Shown here: positions 1 to 5,955 of the stretch, piece after piece
Layout: each line of letters opens with the position of its first letter
Numbering within the stretch: position 1 is the first letter of the stretch
Assembly: GCA_002394305.1 (NCBI GenBank)
Contig: DGTM01000025.1
Span: 1 to 16,756 of the forward strand
DNA: 16,756 nt
Direction of reading: 5' to 3'
From: Prevotellaceae bacterium UBA4336
Lineage (GTDB): Bacteria; Bacteroidota; Bacteroidia; Bacteroidales; Bacteroidaceae
Made by a program: the position numbers and the translations under genes
The notes under the pieces: model-generated
Told to the model about the DNA's origin: nothing
What the model saw: only the letters and a program-made list of their open reading frames with translations
Databases searched by the model: none

Positions 1-415
1 AATTCGTTGTTAAAAATAAAATCCACAAATCGTTGTTAAGTCCCCCACCTCGTGTGAATCCGTTCAATCCGTAATAAATAAACCCCTTCAAAATCCGTTT
101 AATCCGTTAAATCCGTGGTAAAAAACAATTCGTGTAATTCGTTAAATTCGTTGTTAAAAATAAAATCCACAATTCGTTGTTAGGCTCTCTACCTCGTGTG
201 AATCCGTTCAATCCGTAAAAAATAAACCCCTTCAAAATCCGTTTAATCCGTTAAATCCGTGGTAAAAAAATAATTCGTATAATTCGTTTAATTCGTTGTT
301 AAAAATAAAAGCCTTAAGTCCCCACCTCGTGTGAATCCGTTCAATCCGTAATAAATAAACTCCTTCAAAATCCGCTTAATCTGTTCAATCCGTGGTAAAA
401 AACAATTCGTGTAAC
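1..415. repeat. Tandem repeat, ~145-bp unit, nearly three copies
   Basis: Three successive copies start at 1, 145 and 290 with AATTCGTTGTTAAAAATAAAA. Each continues through CCTCGTGTGAATCCGTTCAA and a run of AATCCGTTTAATCCGTTAA-type words to GTGGTAAAAAA. The third copy breaks off near 415. Inside each unit the sequence is itself made of 9-bp words (AATCCGTTT, AATCCGTTA, AATTCGTGT, AATTCGTTA). The array occupies nearly all of the 474 bases before the first gene and may extend beyond the left edge. I see no open frame in it. It ends about 60 bp before the J-domain gene. Similar AATCCG/AATTCG strings are common between genes in Bacteroidales; that is general knowledge and I could not search it here. 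Confidence 0.93.
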
Positions 416-474
416 GTGGTATAGGTCCCTGTCCAAGTAATAATCAGTTTAAATCTATCATCTGTTTCAATCCT

Positions 475-897
475 ATGAGTTATAAGTGGATATTCGGCTT
501 CATTGGCATGTACTTCAGCGGCGGAAGAGGCTTCCTGTTCGGGTTCCTCCTCGGCTGGCTCATCGACACCATGTTCGGGCGCACCACGGTCCGCTTCACC
601 TTCCGGCGTACCGCCCCCGACGACTCCTCCGAAAGCCGCCAGTACCAACAGCACACAGAGCAGCAGGCATGGCATCCATACGTCGACGTCACGCTCCAGG
701 AAGCCTACCGCACCCTCGGCATCCCGAGCAACGCAACCGACGAACAGGTGCGCCAGGCCTACCGCCAGCTGGCCCTGCGCTATCATCCCGATCGCGTTGC
801 CAGTCAGGGCGAAGCAGCACGCCAGGCCGCCGAGGAAAACTTCCAGCGCATCACCGAGGCACGCGACATCATCATGCGCGCACGCGGCGTACAATAA
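475..897 (+). CDS. Short membrane-anchored J-domain (DnaJ/DjlA-like) protein
   Basis: The 140-aa product has a glycine- and phenylalanine-rich hydrophobic segment at residues 5-33, a polar linker (about 34-70) and a C-terminal J domain (about 71-135) with the diagnostic HPD at residues 104-106 in LRYHPDRV. J domains stimulate the ATPase of Hsp70 (DnaK), so this is probably a membrane co-chaperone recruiting DnaK on the cytoplasmic side. The N-terminal segment resembles that of DjlA, which anchors and dimerises through a glycine-rich helix. DjlA proteins normally carry a TerB-like domain between anchor and J domain, and that is missing here, so the protein is about half the usual length. The start at 475 is the first ATG that keeps the whole hydrophobic segment. 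It stands alone, downstream of the repeat array, with no clear promoter. Confidence 0.85.
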   Translation: MSYKWIFGFIGMYFSGGRGFLFGFLLGWLIDTMFGRTTVRFTFRRTAPDDSSESRQYQQHTEQQAWHPYVDVTLQEAYRTLGIPSNATDEQVRQAYRQLALRYHPDRVASQGEAARQAAEENFQRITEARDIIMRARGVQ

Positions 898-1017
898 TAA
901 TAATGTACACCAACCGCAGCAACGCACCCCAAACACATAGAAACCTGCCCTTTAACATCTTTTTTCGCATCTAACCCTAAAAAATTGTAGGAAAGACGAA
1001 AAAAAACAGAGAAAAGT

Positions 1018-1050
1018 TTTGGTGGATATCTAAAAAAGCACTAAATTTGC
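1018..1050 (+). promoter_or_regulatory. Bacteroidota-type promoter for the cohesin/dockerin gene
   Basis: TTTG at 1018-1021 and TAAATTTGC at 1042-1050 are separated by 20 bp. This matches the primary sigma factor consensus of Bacteroidota (TTTG, 19-21 bp, TAnnTTTG). Transcription would start near 1057, leaving an A-rich leader of about 45 nt before the ATG at 1102. Confidence 0.85.
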
Positions 1051-1101
1051 AGCAGAAAAGTATAATAAAACAACATTAATAACATCAAAAAACAAAAATC
1101 T

Positions 1102-1779
1102 ATGAAAAAGAGAATTTTACTCTCCTTGGTGTCATTCTTCGCGATGACAACAATGTGGGCATCTCTGACAGATGCCTATCAGATTTATGTGACTGCTGCA
1201 GCCAACGGCAAGACAGGTGCAACAGCAGAGCTGACTCTTAACATGAAAAACAAGACAGCTATCGCAACTTGGAAGTGCGAACTCGTCCTCCCCGAAGGCG
1301 TTACTTACGAGGGCGTTGAGGCTGTTGACGGCCGTTATCCCGCCGAGTATGCACCCACGTTCAATGTCACTACAGGCGACGATGGTGTTGTTACAATCAT
1401 TTGTGAGGGCGAAGACGGTGTTGCCATCACTGGCACAGAAGGTGCTGTTGCAAAGGTAACTGTAAAGATTGCCTCTGATGTTGCTCCCGGCGAATACATC
1501 GTTAAGATTGCATCCTCTCAGCTCACAGAGCCCGGTGAACCTGCCACAATCCACAACAACACAAAGGCTGTCGAACTCACTTGGACCATCGAGCAGGGCG
1601 AAGAACCCGGCATCAAGGGTGACCTGAATGGTGATGACAAGGTGGACATTGGTGACGCGGTAACTGTCCTGAATGTTATGTCAACTGGTGAGTATAATGC
1701 TAGTGCTGACCTGAATGAAGACCAAAAGATTGATATCGCTGACTTCGTGACTATCCTGAACATCATGGCTGGCCAGTAA
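1102..1779 (+). CDS. Secreted cohesin-like protein with C-terminal dockerin repeats
   Basis: The 225-aa product starts with a signal peptide (MKKRILLSLVSFFAM, cleavage near residues 20-25). Residues about 27-165 look like a cohesin-type beta sandwich: an opening strand (AELTLNMKN), a central WKCELVLPEGVTYEG and a late GAVAKVTVKIASDVAPGEY are characteristic of that fold. Residues 173-225 form a type I dockerin: two Ca-binding EF-hand-like loops, the first with D174, N176, D178 and D182 and the second with D203, N205, D207 and D211, each followed by a hydrophobic helix (VTVLNVM and VTILNIM). Cohesins bind dockerins, so having both on one chain suggests head-to-tail assembly or binding of a neighbour. 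The gene lies 49 bp before a second cohesin-like gene, behind a strong promoter. The dockerin call is firm; the cohesin call is from pattern only. Confidence 0.85.
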   Translation: MKKRILLSLVSFFAMTTMWASLTDAYQIYVTAAANGKTGATAELTLNMKNKTAIATWKCELVLPEGVTYEGVEAVDGRYPAEYAPTFNVTTGDDGVVTIICEGEDGVAITGTEGAVAKVTVKIASDVAPGEYIVKIASSQLTEPGEPATIHNNTKAVELTWTIEQGEEPGIKGDLNGDDKVDIGDAVTVLNVMSTGEYNASADLNEDQKIDIADFVTILNIMAGQ

Positions 1780-1828
1780 TTTTAAATGATAATCAAATAA
1801 AGTATTAACCAATTAATAATTATTAAAA

Positions 1829-2464
1829 ATGAAAAAGTTTTACATGACAATGGTTGCTATGCTGTGCGGTGCTACAGCAATGGCACAAATCGGCTCATTA
1901 ACTTGCGAGGACGTTACCTTGACTGCTGGCAACACAGCTTACATTGAGGTTAAGTTGGCTGCAGAAGACTTTAGTGTAGTTTCTGGCATTAACTTCAACC
2001 TTCTTCTTCCTACAGGTGTAACAATTGCTAAGACTTACAACGAAGAAGACGATGAGTATGTAGACGATGTAACATTCCCCATTGCAAAGGCAAAGCACCA
2101 GAAAGGTTATATGGCTGCTGCAGATGGTAGCTTGCTCGTTTGGTGTGCAGGTGATAATACTATGACATTCAGAACAACTACTGACGTTGTTATGAAGATG
2201 GGTGTTACTGTAGACAAGGAATTTGCTAATGGCGTGTATGACATCAAGATTTACAAAGTAGCAATCTCCGACAAGTCAACTCCTGTCGTATCTTATGATG
2301 TAGAAGACGTTACTGCAAAGTTGACTGTAACTGGTGGTACTGGCATCAACGGCATCAACGCTGCTGACAGCAAGGCTCCCATCTACAACGTAGCAGGCCA
2401 GCGCGTAAGCAAGGCTCAGAAGGGCATCTTCATCCAGAACGGTAAGAAGGTTGCTGTTAAGTAA
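1829..2464 (+). CDS. Secreted cohesin-like protein with sorting-type C-terminal tail
   Basis: The 211-aa product has a signal peptide (MKKFYMTMVAMLCGATAMAQ, cleavage after AMA). A beta-rich region follows (about 21-168) with a cohesin-like pattern: AYIEVKLAAEDFSVVSGINF, then LLPTGVTI, then ANGVYDIKIYKVAI. The last 29 residues (183-211) run from PIYNVAGQRV through KGIFIQNGKK, a tail found on many secreted Prevotella and Bacteroides proteins and resembling type IX secretion C-terminal signals; whether it is used for T9SS sorting in this group is uncertain. It is the second gene of the unit that starts at 1102, with an AT-rich 49-bp gap and no separate promoter, and ends before a clear terminator. 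It is plausibly a partner of the dockerin encoded just upstream. The function is inferred from fold and context only. Confidence 0.78.
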   Translation: MKKFYMTMVAMLCGATAMAQIGSLTCEDVTLTAGNTAYIEVKLAAEDFSVVSGINFNLLLPTGVTIAKTYNEEDDEYVDDVTFPIAKAKHQKGYMAAADGSLLVWCAGDNTMTFRTTTDVVMKMGVTVDKEFANGVYDIKIYKVAISDKSTPVVSYDVEDVTAKLTVTGGTGINGINAADSKAPIYNVAGQRVSKAQKGIFIQNGKKVAVK

Positions 2465-2528
2465 GTCCGACGCAAGTCAACATTAACACAAAACTTAACG
2501 CACAACCCTTTTAGCTAAAGGATAAAGC

Positions 2529-2563
2529 AAGCCCCCGACGGACACCCGCCGGGGGCTTTTTTT
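2529..2563 (+). terminator. Rho-independent terminator after the cohesin-like pair
   Basis: AGCCCCCG (2530-2537) pairs with CGGGGGCT (2550-2557), extended inward by CGG/CCG across a one-base mismatch, and is followed by a run of seven T (2557-2563). It lies 65 bp after the stop codon of the second cohesin-like gene. Confidence 0.93.
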
Positions 2564-2593
2564 GTAATGTCAGAACAAATTATTTTTCCTTTC

Positions 2594-2625
2594 CTTGTTA
2601 TATGAAAATAATTCGCTATCTTTGC
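2594..2625 (+). promoter_or_regulatory. Promoter of the toxin-antitoxin operon
   Basis: CTTG (2594-2597) and TATCTTTGC (2617-2625) are 19 bp apart, matching the Bacteroidota promoter pattern with one mismatch in the upstream box. The leader before the ATG at 2650 would be under 20 nt. YefM-type antitoxins usually repress their own promoter; I could not identify a convincing operator palindrome. Confidence 0.8.
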
Positions 2626-2649
2626 AGTAGATATTTAACATAATGTATC

Positions 2650-2916
2650 ATGACAGTCATTACAGGCAGACAGTTTAGGGCCAATCAGAGCAAATACATC
2701 CGAATGGCCCACAAAGGGGAAAGAGTCATTCTCTCCTCAAGAGCTGGTTATGCAGAGCTCACTCCCATTTCTGAAGACGACAAGAAGTTTGACGAGTACC
2801 TCAACTCCGAGGAGTTTATAAACAATTCTGCTAAGGTTCTGCAGGAATATAAAGAAGGGAAGGGGACTACGCTGAGATGTGCAGAGGATGTGGAGAAATG
2901 GTTTGACTCTTTATGA
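2650..2916 (+). CDS. Phd/YefM-family antitoxin
   Basis: The 88-aa product begins MTVITGRQFRANQSKYIRMA, the typical opening of the Phd/YefM fold, followed by KGERVILSSRAGYAELTPI, the strands of the DNA-binding half. The acidic, charged C-terminal half (about 45-88) is the usual flexible segment that wraps and neutralises the toxin. The family represses its own operon and is degraded under stress to free the toxin. Its stop overlaps the start of the next gene in ATGA (2913-2916), so the two are translationally coupled, as expected for this family. The length is normal. The gene is noticeably richer in A and T than the metabolic genes to the right, which fits a mobile module. Confidence 0.88.
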   Translation: MTVITGRQFRANQSKYIRMAHKGERVILSSRAGYAELTPISEDDKKFDEYLNSEEFINNSAKVLQEYKEGKGTTLRCAEDVEKWFDSL

Positions 2917-3188
2917 TTTACCACGTTAAAATGATGCCTCTCGTAGAGAAGGCCATTGCAAAATGGAAGAAGTCAAACCCTCTTCTTCATAAGAAGTTTA
3001 AGAAGATTCTCATTGAACTTATTGAACACCCAAGAACGGGAATAGGTCACCCGGAGCCTTTGATTGGCGGAAACAATATCCGATGGTCCAGACACATCTC
3101 CGCACACGATAGAATCATCTATGACATCTATGATGATGTAGTAACGGTGCTTGTCATTCAAGTAGGCGGACACTACAGTGACAAGTGA
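2913..3188 (+). CDS. YoeB/Txe-family mRNA interferase toxin
   Basis: The 91-aa product carries the YoeB signature: HPEPLIG with E48, WSRHI with R60, HDRIIYDI with R67, and a C-terminal GGHY with H87-Y88. By alignment with E. coli YoeB these correspond to E46, R59, R65 and H83-Y84, where E46, R65 and H83 are catalytic, so the enzyme appears intact. YoeB toxins enter the ribosomal A site and cleave mRNA during translation. The end is extended by three residues (SDK) beyond the usual terminal HY. It forms a pair with the overlapping antitoxin gene. No terminator with a T run follows, but a 17-bp inverted repeat lies 47 bp downstream. Confidence 0.9.
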   Translation: MIYHVKMMPLVEKAIAKWKKSNPLLHKKFKKILIELIEHPRTGIGHPEPLIGGNNIRWSRHISAHDRIIYDIYDDVVTVLVIQVGGHYSDK

Positions 3189-3234
3189 CCTTGCAATAGT
3201 ATAATAATGTAGGTGTCTAAAAGATGTTATAGAC

Positions 3235-3295
3235 ACGAATTGCACGAATCCTGATGCTACTGGTTGATGGTAGTGAACGGATTCGTGCAATTCGT
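3235..3295. repeat. 17-bp perfect inverted repeat (hairpin) made of AATTCG/AATCC words
   Basis: ACGAATTGCACGAATCC (3235-3251) is repeated as its exact reverse complement at 3279-3295, with a 27-base loop. It lies between convergent genes, so it may end transcription from both sides, although there is no T run. Its words (AATTCGTG, GGATTCGTG, AATTCGTTGTTG) match those of the tandem array at 1-415, so it is probably another member of that dispersed repeat family. Confidence 0.85.
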
Positions 3296-3311
3296 TGTTG
3301 AGGGGGACGTA

Positions 3312-3401
3312 TCAGAAGATGCCTATCTGTGGCATTTCGTTGTCGAAGCGTGCCATGTCAGCTATCTGTGCGTCGTGCAGGTCGTTGTCGAGTTGTGTCA
3401 T
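3312..3401 (-). other. Possible 29-aa small ORF or leftover C-terminus
   Basis: Directly after the TAA stop of the sugar isomerase-like gene (3432-3434), the same reading frame stays open for 39 more codons to a TGA at 3312-3314. It contains an ATG at 3401 that would give a 29-residue peptide beginning MTQLDNDLHDAQ and ending MPQIGIF. Codon choice (GAC, AAC, CTG, CAC, GGC) resembles that of the neighbouring genes. It could be a separate small protein, a remnant of a lost gene, or a readthrough extension. I do not recognise the peptide. Confidence 0.3.
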
Positions 3402-3431
3402 GGGCTTGCGGGTGTATGAGACAGGTGTGTG

Positions 3432-4340
3432 TTATGCTTCCTCCCACTGCTGGCGGAGGAGCTGTACGGCATTGGTCAGGACGGTCTTGCGGTCGCCTTC
3501 GCAGCCACATTCGAAGCTGACGAAACCGGGATAGCCCAGTTCCTTGAGGGCGCGGAAGCCGTCGCGGTAGTCGTCCTTCTCGCCGTCCTCGCCGGGCACA
3601 AGACGTCGTCCGCGGCTTGCGATGTGTACGTGCTGCAGGTATTCCGTGCCGGCTGCCATGAATGCTGCGTAGTCGGAGGTCTCCTCCTTCATGTGCCAGA
3701 AGTCGCCCATGCACTTCACGCCCTTGCTGTCGGCATCGCGGGCTATGGCGGCTGCGTCGGCCACCAGTCGCATGTAGAAGCACTCGCCACGGTTCAGCGG
3801 CTCGAGGATTACGGTTGTGTTGTTCTCGAGGGCAAACTCGCCCAGCTTGTGCAGCTCCTCGCAGAGGTAGTTGCGTGTGTCCATGGTGTGCGGACGGCAG
3901 GGCGTCTGTCCGTTGAAGGCAGGCACCATGATGACGCCGCAGGAGTTGACCTTTCCGGCAGCCTCGATGATTTCGCGCATCGTGGTGTCGAACCTGTCCT
4001 TCTGCTCGTCTTCGGCCAGGATGAAGCCGTCGAAGCCGGCACAGATGGCGCCCATGCGGATGTTACGTCCCTTCAGGGCATTCGTTATCTCGTCCACGCG
4101 GCCAGCCAAGCCGCGCCCACCTACTTCGAAGCCCGTCACACCGAGGCTTTCGATGAAGTCAAGCTTCTCCTGGAGCGTGTCGCCCGGGGTGACACCCTCC
4201 TGGAAGCAGAGGTTCAGCGGGGTGTCTGTGCCTTTCTTGGCCTCTTGCTTCGGAGCGCAGGAAGCCAGCAGCGTGGTGGGGGCCAGCGTTGCCGTCGCAG
4301 CGCCAGCCATAGAGGTTAATAGGAAATTACGCCTTTTCAT
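3432..4340 (-). CDS. Tat-exported lipoprotein, sugar isomerase/epimerase-type TIM barrel
   Basis: The 302-aa product has a twin-arginine signal (R3-R4 in MKRRNFLLTS) ending in a lipobox, LLAS then C28, so it is probably a lipoprotein facing the periplasm. The rest is a xylose isomerase-like / AP-endonuclease-2-type TIM barrel. The probable metal ligands are E180 (ILEPLNRGE), D213 and H216 (GDFWHM), H239 (HVHIAS) and E277 (VSFECG). Family members isomerise or epimerise sugars, and some periplasmic members in Bacteroidota are reported to act on keto-sugar glycosides by elimination or hydration. It follows a Gfo/Idh/MocA oxidoreductase with the same type of signal, a common pairing suggesting successive steps on one sugar. 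The 206-bp gap between them contains a heptamer repeat array that reaches to within 6 bp of the start codon. The substrate is unknown. Confidence 0.85.
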   Translation of the reverse strand: MKRRNFLLTSMAGAATATLAPTTLLASCAPKQEAKKGTDTPLNLCFQEGVTPGDTLQEKLDFIESLGVTGFEVGGRGLAGRVDEITNALKGRNIRMGAICAGFDGFILAEDEQKDRFDTTMREIIEAAGKVNSCGVIMVPAFNGQTPCRPHTMDTRNYLCEELHKLGEFALENNTTVILEPLNRGECFYMRLVADAAAIARDADSKGVKCMGDFWHMKEETSDYAAFMAAGTEYLQHVHIASRGRRLVPGEDGEKDDYRDGFRALKELGYPGFVSFECGCEGDRKTVLTNAVQLLRQQWEEA

Positions 4341-4345
4341 GATGT

Positions 4346-4436
4346 GTTAGAGGTTAGTGGTTAGAGGTTAGTGGTTAGAGGTTAGAGGTTAGTGGTTGGT
4401 GGTTAGAGGTTAGTGGTTAGAGGTTGGTGGTTAGAG
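4346..4436. repeat. Heptamer tandem array, 13 units of GTTAGAG/GTTAGTG
   Basis: Thirteen uninterrupted 7-bp units occupy exactly 91 bp: GTTAGAG, GTTAGTG and, twice, GTTGGTG. On the minus strand, which is the transcribed one, it reads CTCTAAC/CACTAAC and ends 6 bp before the ATG of the TIM-barrel gene. Four more units in inverted orientation lie at 4508-4535. Confidence 0.95.
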
Positions 4437-4507
4437 GTTCTTCGCTTCGCTCCGGCGCAGGCGGAGAGAGGAGTGTTTGTGAAGATGGGGGCGGAGAATG
4501 TGGTATT

Positions 4508-4538
4508 CTCTAACCTCTAACCACTAACCACTAACCAC
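4508..4538. repeat. Inverted heptamer units facing the main array
   Basis: CTCTAAC twice and CACTAAC twice (4508-4535) plus CAC are the reverse complement of units in the array at 4346-4436. Pairing with 4388-4415 would give a 28-bp stem with two mismatched positions, one of them a possible G-U pair. The transcript between the oxidoreductase and TIM-barrel genes could therefore fold into a long hairpin. The arm begins just after the stop codon of the oxidoreductase gene. Confidence 0.88.
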
Positions 4539-4546
4539 AAAAGACT

Positions 4547-5890
4547 TTACTTCCCCGGTACGGGCACGGTCATCGAAGCCAGGTCGAGCGGGCCGAGTTC
4601 GAGCTTCTCGGGCAGATAGTCGATGGGCGACTGCGTCATCTCGTCCCATGTCACGGTCTGACCGGTGTAGGCTGCCTCGCGTCCCATGATGCCTGCCATG
4701 CAGGATGTTGCGTTTTCGGTAGCCTCTTCGTGGGCTGTTCCCTTGCGGATGTGGTTCACCCAGTCTACGTGCTCCAGGGTGTAGGGGTCGTGCTGCTGGA
4801 ATTCCTGCTTAGCCTTTTCCTCGTCGTACTTCCAGATGACGTTGCCCTGCAGGTCCTTTATCTCATTCGTCTCGCTGTCCCAGCTACCCTTGCTGCCCTG
4901 GATGAACTCGCTCACCTTGCTGCTGCAGCCGTCGATCTGGCGGCACATCGAGTGCATGTGGATGCCGTTCTCCATGGTGAAGTCGGTGCTAAAGAAGTCG
5001 TACTGGTCGCCTGTGACGCGGCGTTGGCGCGAGCCGAAGCCGGTGGCGCTGACGGGCTTCAGGCCGCTCATCCAGAGGAAGACGTCGATGTTGTGCACGT
5101 GCTGCTCGATGATATGGTCGCCCGAGAGCCACTTCCAGTTCACCCAGTCGCGTATGTTCCACTCCATGTCGCTCCATCCCTCTTCGCGCTGGCGGTACCA
5201 GAGCATGCCTTGGTTCCAGTAGACGTTGCCGCCGGTAATCTCGCCGATGAGTCCGGCCTGAATCTGCTTGTTGGCTTCTACGTAGCGACGCTCGTGGTGG
5301 CGCTGTGTGCCGACCACCACGCTCAAGCCCTTTGCCTGAGCCTGCTTGGCGGTTGCCATGACGGAGCGATAGCCCTTCGGGTCGACGGCGATGGGTTTCT
5401 CGAGGAAGGAGTGTACGCCCTTCTCTGTGGCATACTTGAACATCTCGGGGCGGAAGACGGGCGGTGTGGTGAGGATGACCATGTCGATGCCCGAGTCGAT
5501 GACCTGCTTGTAGGCATCGAAGCCGACGAAGCACTTGTCCTCGGGCACTTCCTGTCCGCGCTCGTTCTTCAGACGTTCGCGCACGTCGTTCAGGCGGTCG
5601 GCGAAGACGTCGCCCAGGGCAACCACGGTGATGCCGTCGGCTGCATCGAGCAGGTTGATGATGGCACCGCTGCCGCGACCGCCGCAGCCTACGAGCCCGA
5701 CCTTCAGTTCGCGTCCGTCGATGGCTTTGTCGGGGAGCTCGGGTACATAGTATTCGCCCTCTTTCCTGAGAGGCGTGGGTTTGTTGGCGCCAGAACAGCT
5801 GGCAAGCAATGCTGGAGCAGCCACAGCAGCAGCTCCTACGGTAGCAGCACCGGTGAGGAAGCTGCGACGGCTCATGGATTTTTCTTTCAT
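4547..5890 (-). CDS. Tat-exported lipoprotein, Gfo/Idh/MocA-family oxidoreductase
   Basis: The 447-aa product has a Tat signal (R8-R9 in SRRSFLTG) followed by a lipobox LLAS with C32, so it is likely exported folded with its cofactor and anchored. A Rossmann NAD(P) site follows, with GCGGRG at residues 68-73 (VGLVGCGGRGSG), then the family's EKP at 164-166 (K165 probable catalytic lysine) and GDHIIEQHVHNID at 257-269, whose histidines lie in the sugar site. The family oxidises or reduces sugars and related polyols with tightly bound nicotinamide. M6 is an alternative start that still keeps the Tat motif. It lies between the cytochrome-SUMF1 gene (57 bp upstream) and the TIM-barrel gene, all on one strand. 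An exported nicotinamide enzyme needs its electrons passed on, and the adjacent cytochrome is an attractive acceptor, but that link is inference. Confidence 0.9.
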   Translation of the reverse strand: MKEKSMSRRSFLTGAATVGAAAVAAPALLASCSGANKPTPLRKEGEYYVPELPDKAIDGRELKVGLVGCGGRGSGAIINLLDAADGITVVALGDVFADRLNDVRERLKNERGQEVPEDKCFVGFDAYKQVIDSGIDMVILTTPPVFRPEMFKYATEKGVHSFLEKPIAVDPKGYRSVMATAKQAQAKGLSVVVGTQRHHERRYVEANKQIQAGLIGEITGGNVYWNQGMLWYRQREEGWSDMEWNIRDWVNWKWLSGDHIIEQHVHNIDVFLWMSGLKPVSATGFGSRQRRVTGDQYDFFSTDFTMENGIHMHSMCRQIDGCSSKVSEFIQGSKGSWDSETNEIKDLQGNVIWKYDEEKAKQEFQQHDPYTLEHVDWVNHIRKGTAHEEATENATSCMAGIMGREAAYTGQTVTWDEMTQSPIDYLPEKLELGPLDLASMTVPVPGK

Positions 5891-5919
5891 AGTTGTTTTT
5901 TGATATTTTATAGGGGTTT

Positions 5920-5955
5920 CTTATGGGTCTTATAGGTCTTATAGGTCTTATAGGT
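5920..5955. repeat. 9-bp tandem repeat (CTTATAGGT), four units
   Basis: Units CTTATGGGT, CTTATAGGT, CTTATAGGT and CTTATAGGT run head to tail. On the transcribed (minus) strand this reads ACCTATAAG repeats and ends 29 bp before the ATG at 5890. The array overlaps the last codons and the stop of the cytochrome-SUMF1 gene (stop at 5948-5950). The same 9-mer family recurs at 9712-9756. Confidence 0.93.

Noticed and set aside
4346..4436. Telomere-like sequence (GGTTAG words)
   Set aside because: The unit is a 7-bp GTTAGAG/GTTAGTG mix in the middle of an operon, not at a DNA end, and it belongs with the other short-unit intergenic repeats.
4730..5935. Open frame of about 401 codons opposite the Gfo/Idh/MocA gene
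   Set aside because: Antisense to a gene with an intact Tat signal, Rossmann motif and EKP motif; the translation is low-complexity and unrecognisable.
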